A DNA stretch of 20,000 bases, taken from NCBI GenBank assembly GCA_030248135.1, contig JASANC010004318.1, positions 1 through 20,000 on the forward strand, given 5' to 3'. Source of the DNA: Theristus sp. LFF4_11 (taxonomy: Eukaryota > Nematoda > Chromadorea > Monhysterida > Xyalidae). Below are positions 19,976 to 20,000 of the stretch, in pieces (position 1 is the first letter of the stretch; the number at the start of each line of letters is the position of its first letter). The notes under the pieces are model-generated. The model saw only the letters and a program-made list of their open reading frames with translations, made no database searches and was not told the origin of the DNA. Made by a program: the position numbers and the translations under genes.

Positions 19976-20000
19976 ACTAGCGACATTTGCAGTCGATTCA

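Larger units (their letters stand above)
18890..20000. other. Right-hand region without a confirmed gene
   Basis: The first few hundred bases upstream of the dehydrogenase ATG should hold its promoter. Two stretches look partly coding but cannot be assigned: a plus-strand frame ending at 19436 and a minus-strand frame ending at 19824 (separate entries). The rest is AT-rich with no recognised domain, repeat or RNA gene. Confidence 0.4.

Overview
The window is nuclear DNA of an invertebrate animal. Genes are split by many introns (smallest about 46 nt) with AT-rich introns and intergenic DNA, and the families present (synaptophysin, secreted astacin with thrombospondin and LDL-receptor modules, lysosomal alpha-mannosidase) are metazoan. 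I cannot fix the phylum; a compact ecdysozoan genome (nematode or tardigrade type) would fit. Exon models were built by hand from reading frame, GT/AG sites, phase matching and remembered family motifs, and no alignment was run.

Layout, left to right. 1-1143: no certain gene; minus-strand open stretches suggest the end of another gene, and there is a small palindromic repeat. 1144-2504 (+): the last five coding exons of a synaptophysin-like four-helix vesicle membrane protein, lacking its first exon. 3205-9042 (+): a complete 15-exon secreted astacin metalloprotease (769 aa) with five TSP1 repeats, two LDLa modules and a six-cysteine tail. 9411-15496 (-): a complete 25-exon lysosomal alpha-mannosidase (1026 aa), convergent with the protease. 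16333-18889 (-): a complete 9-exon D-isomer-specific 2-hydroxyacid dehydrogenase (328 aa). 18890-20000: only candidate exons of unidentified genes.

The genes do not form a pathway and look like ordinary neighbours. What stands out is the protease, where each TSP1 sits on its own phase 1-1 exon and the LDLa exons are also phase 1-1 (a record of exon shuffling), and a set of non-autonomous inverted-repeat elements lying in introns. One family has Tc1/mariner-like CAGT ends and TA flanks (4758, 6791, 17987). A second has GGCATTCATGAAG ends (11478, 11813, 15137). A third is single-copy here (8563). Several abut splice sites.

No prokaryotic system, CRISPR array, rRNA or tRNA gene was seen.
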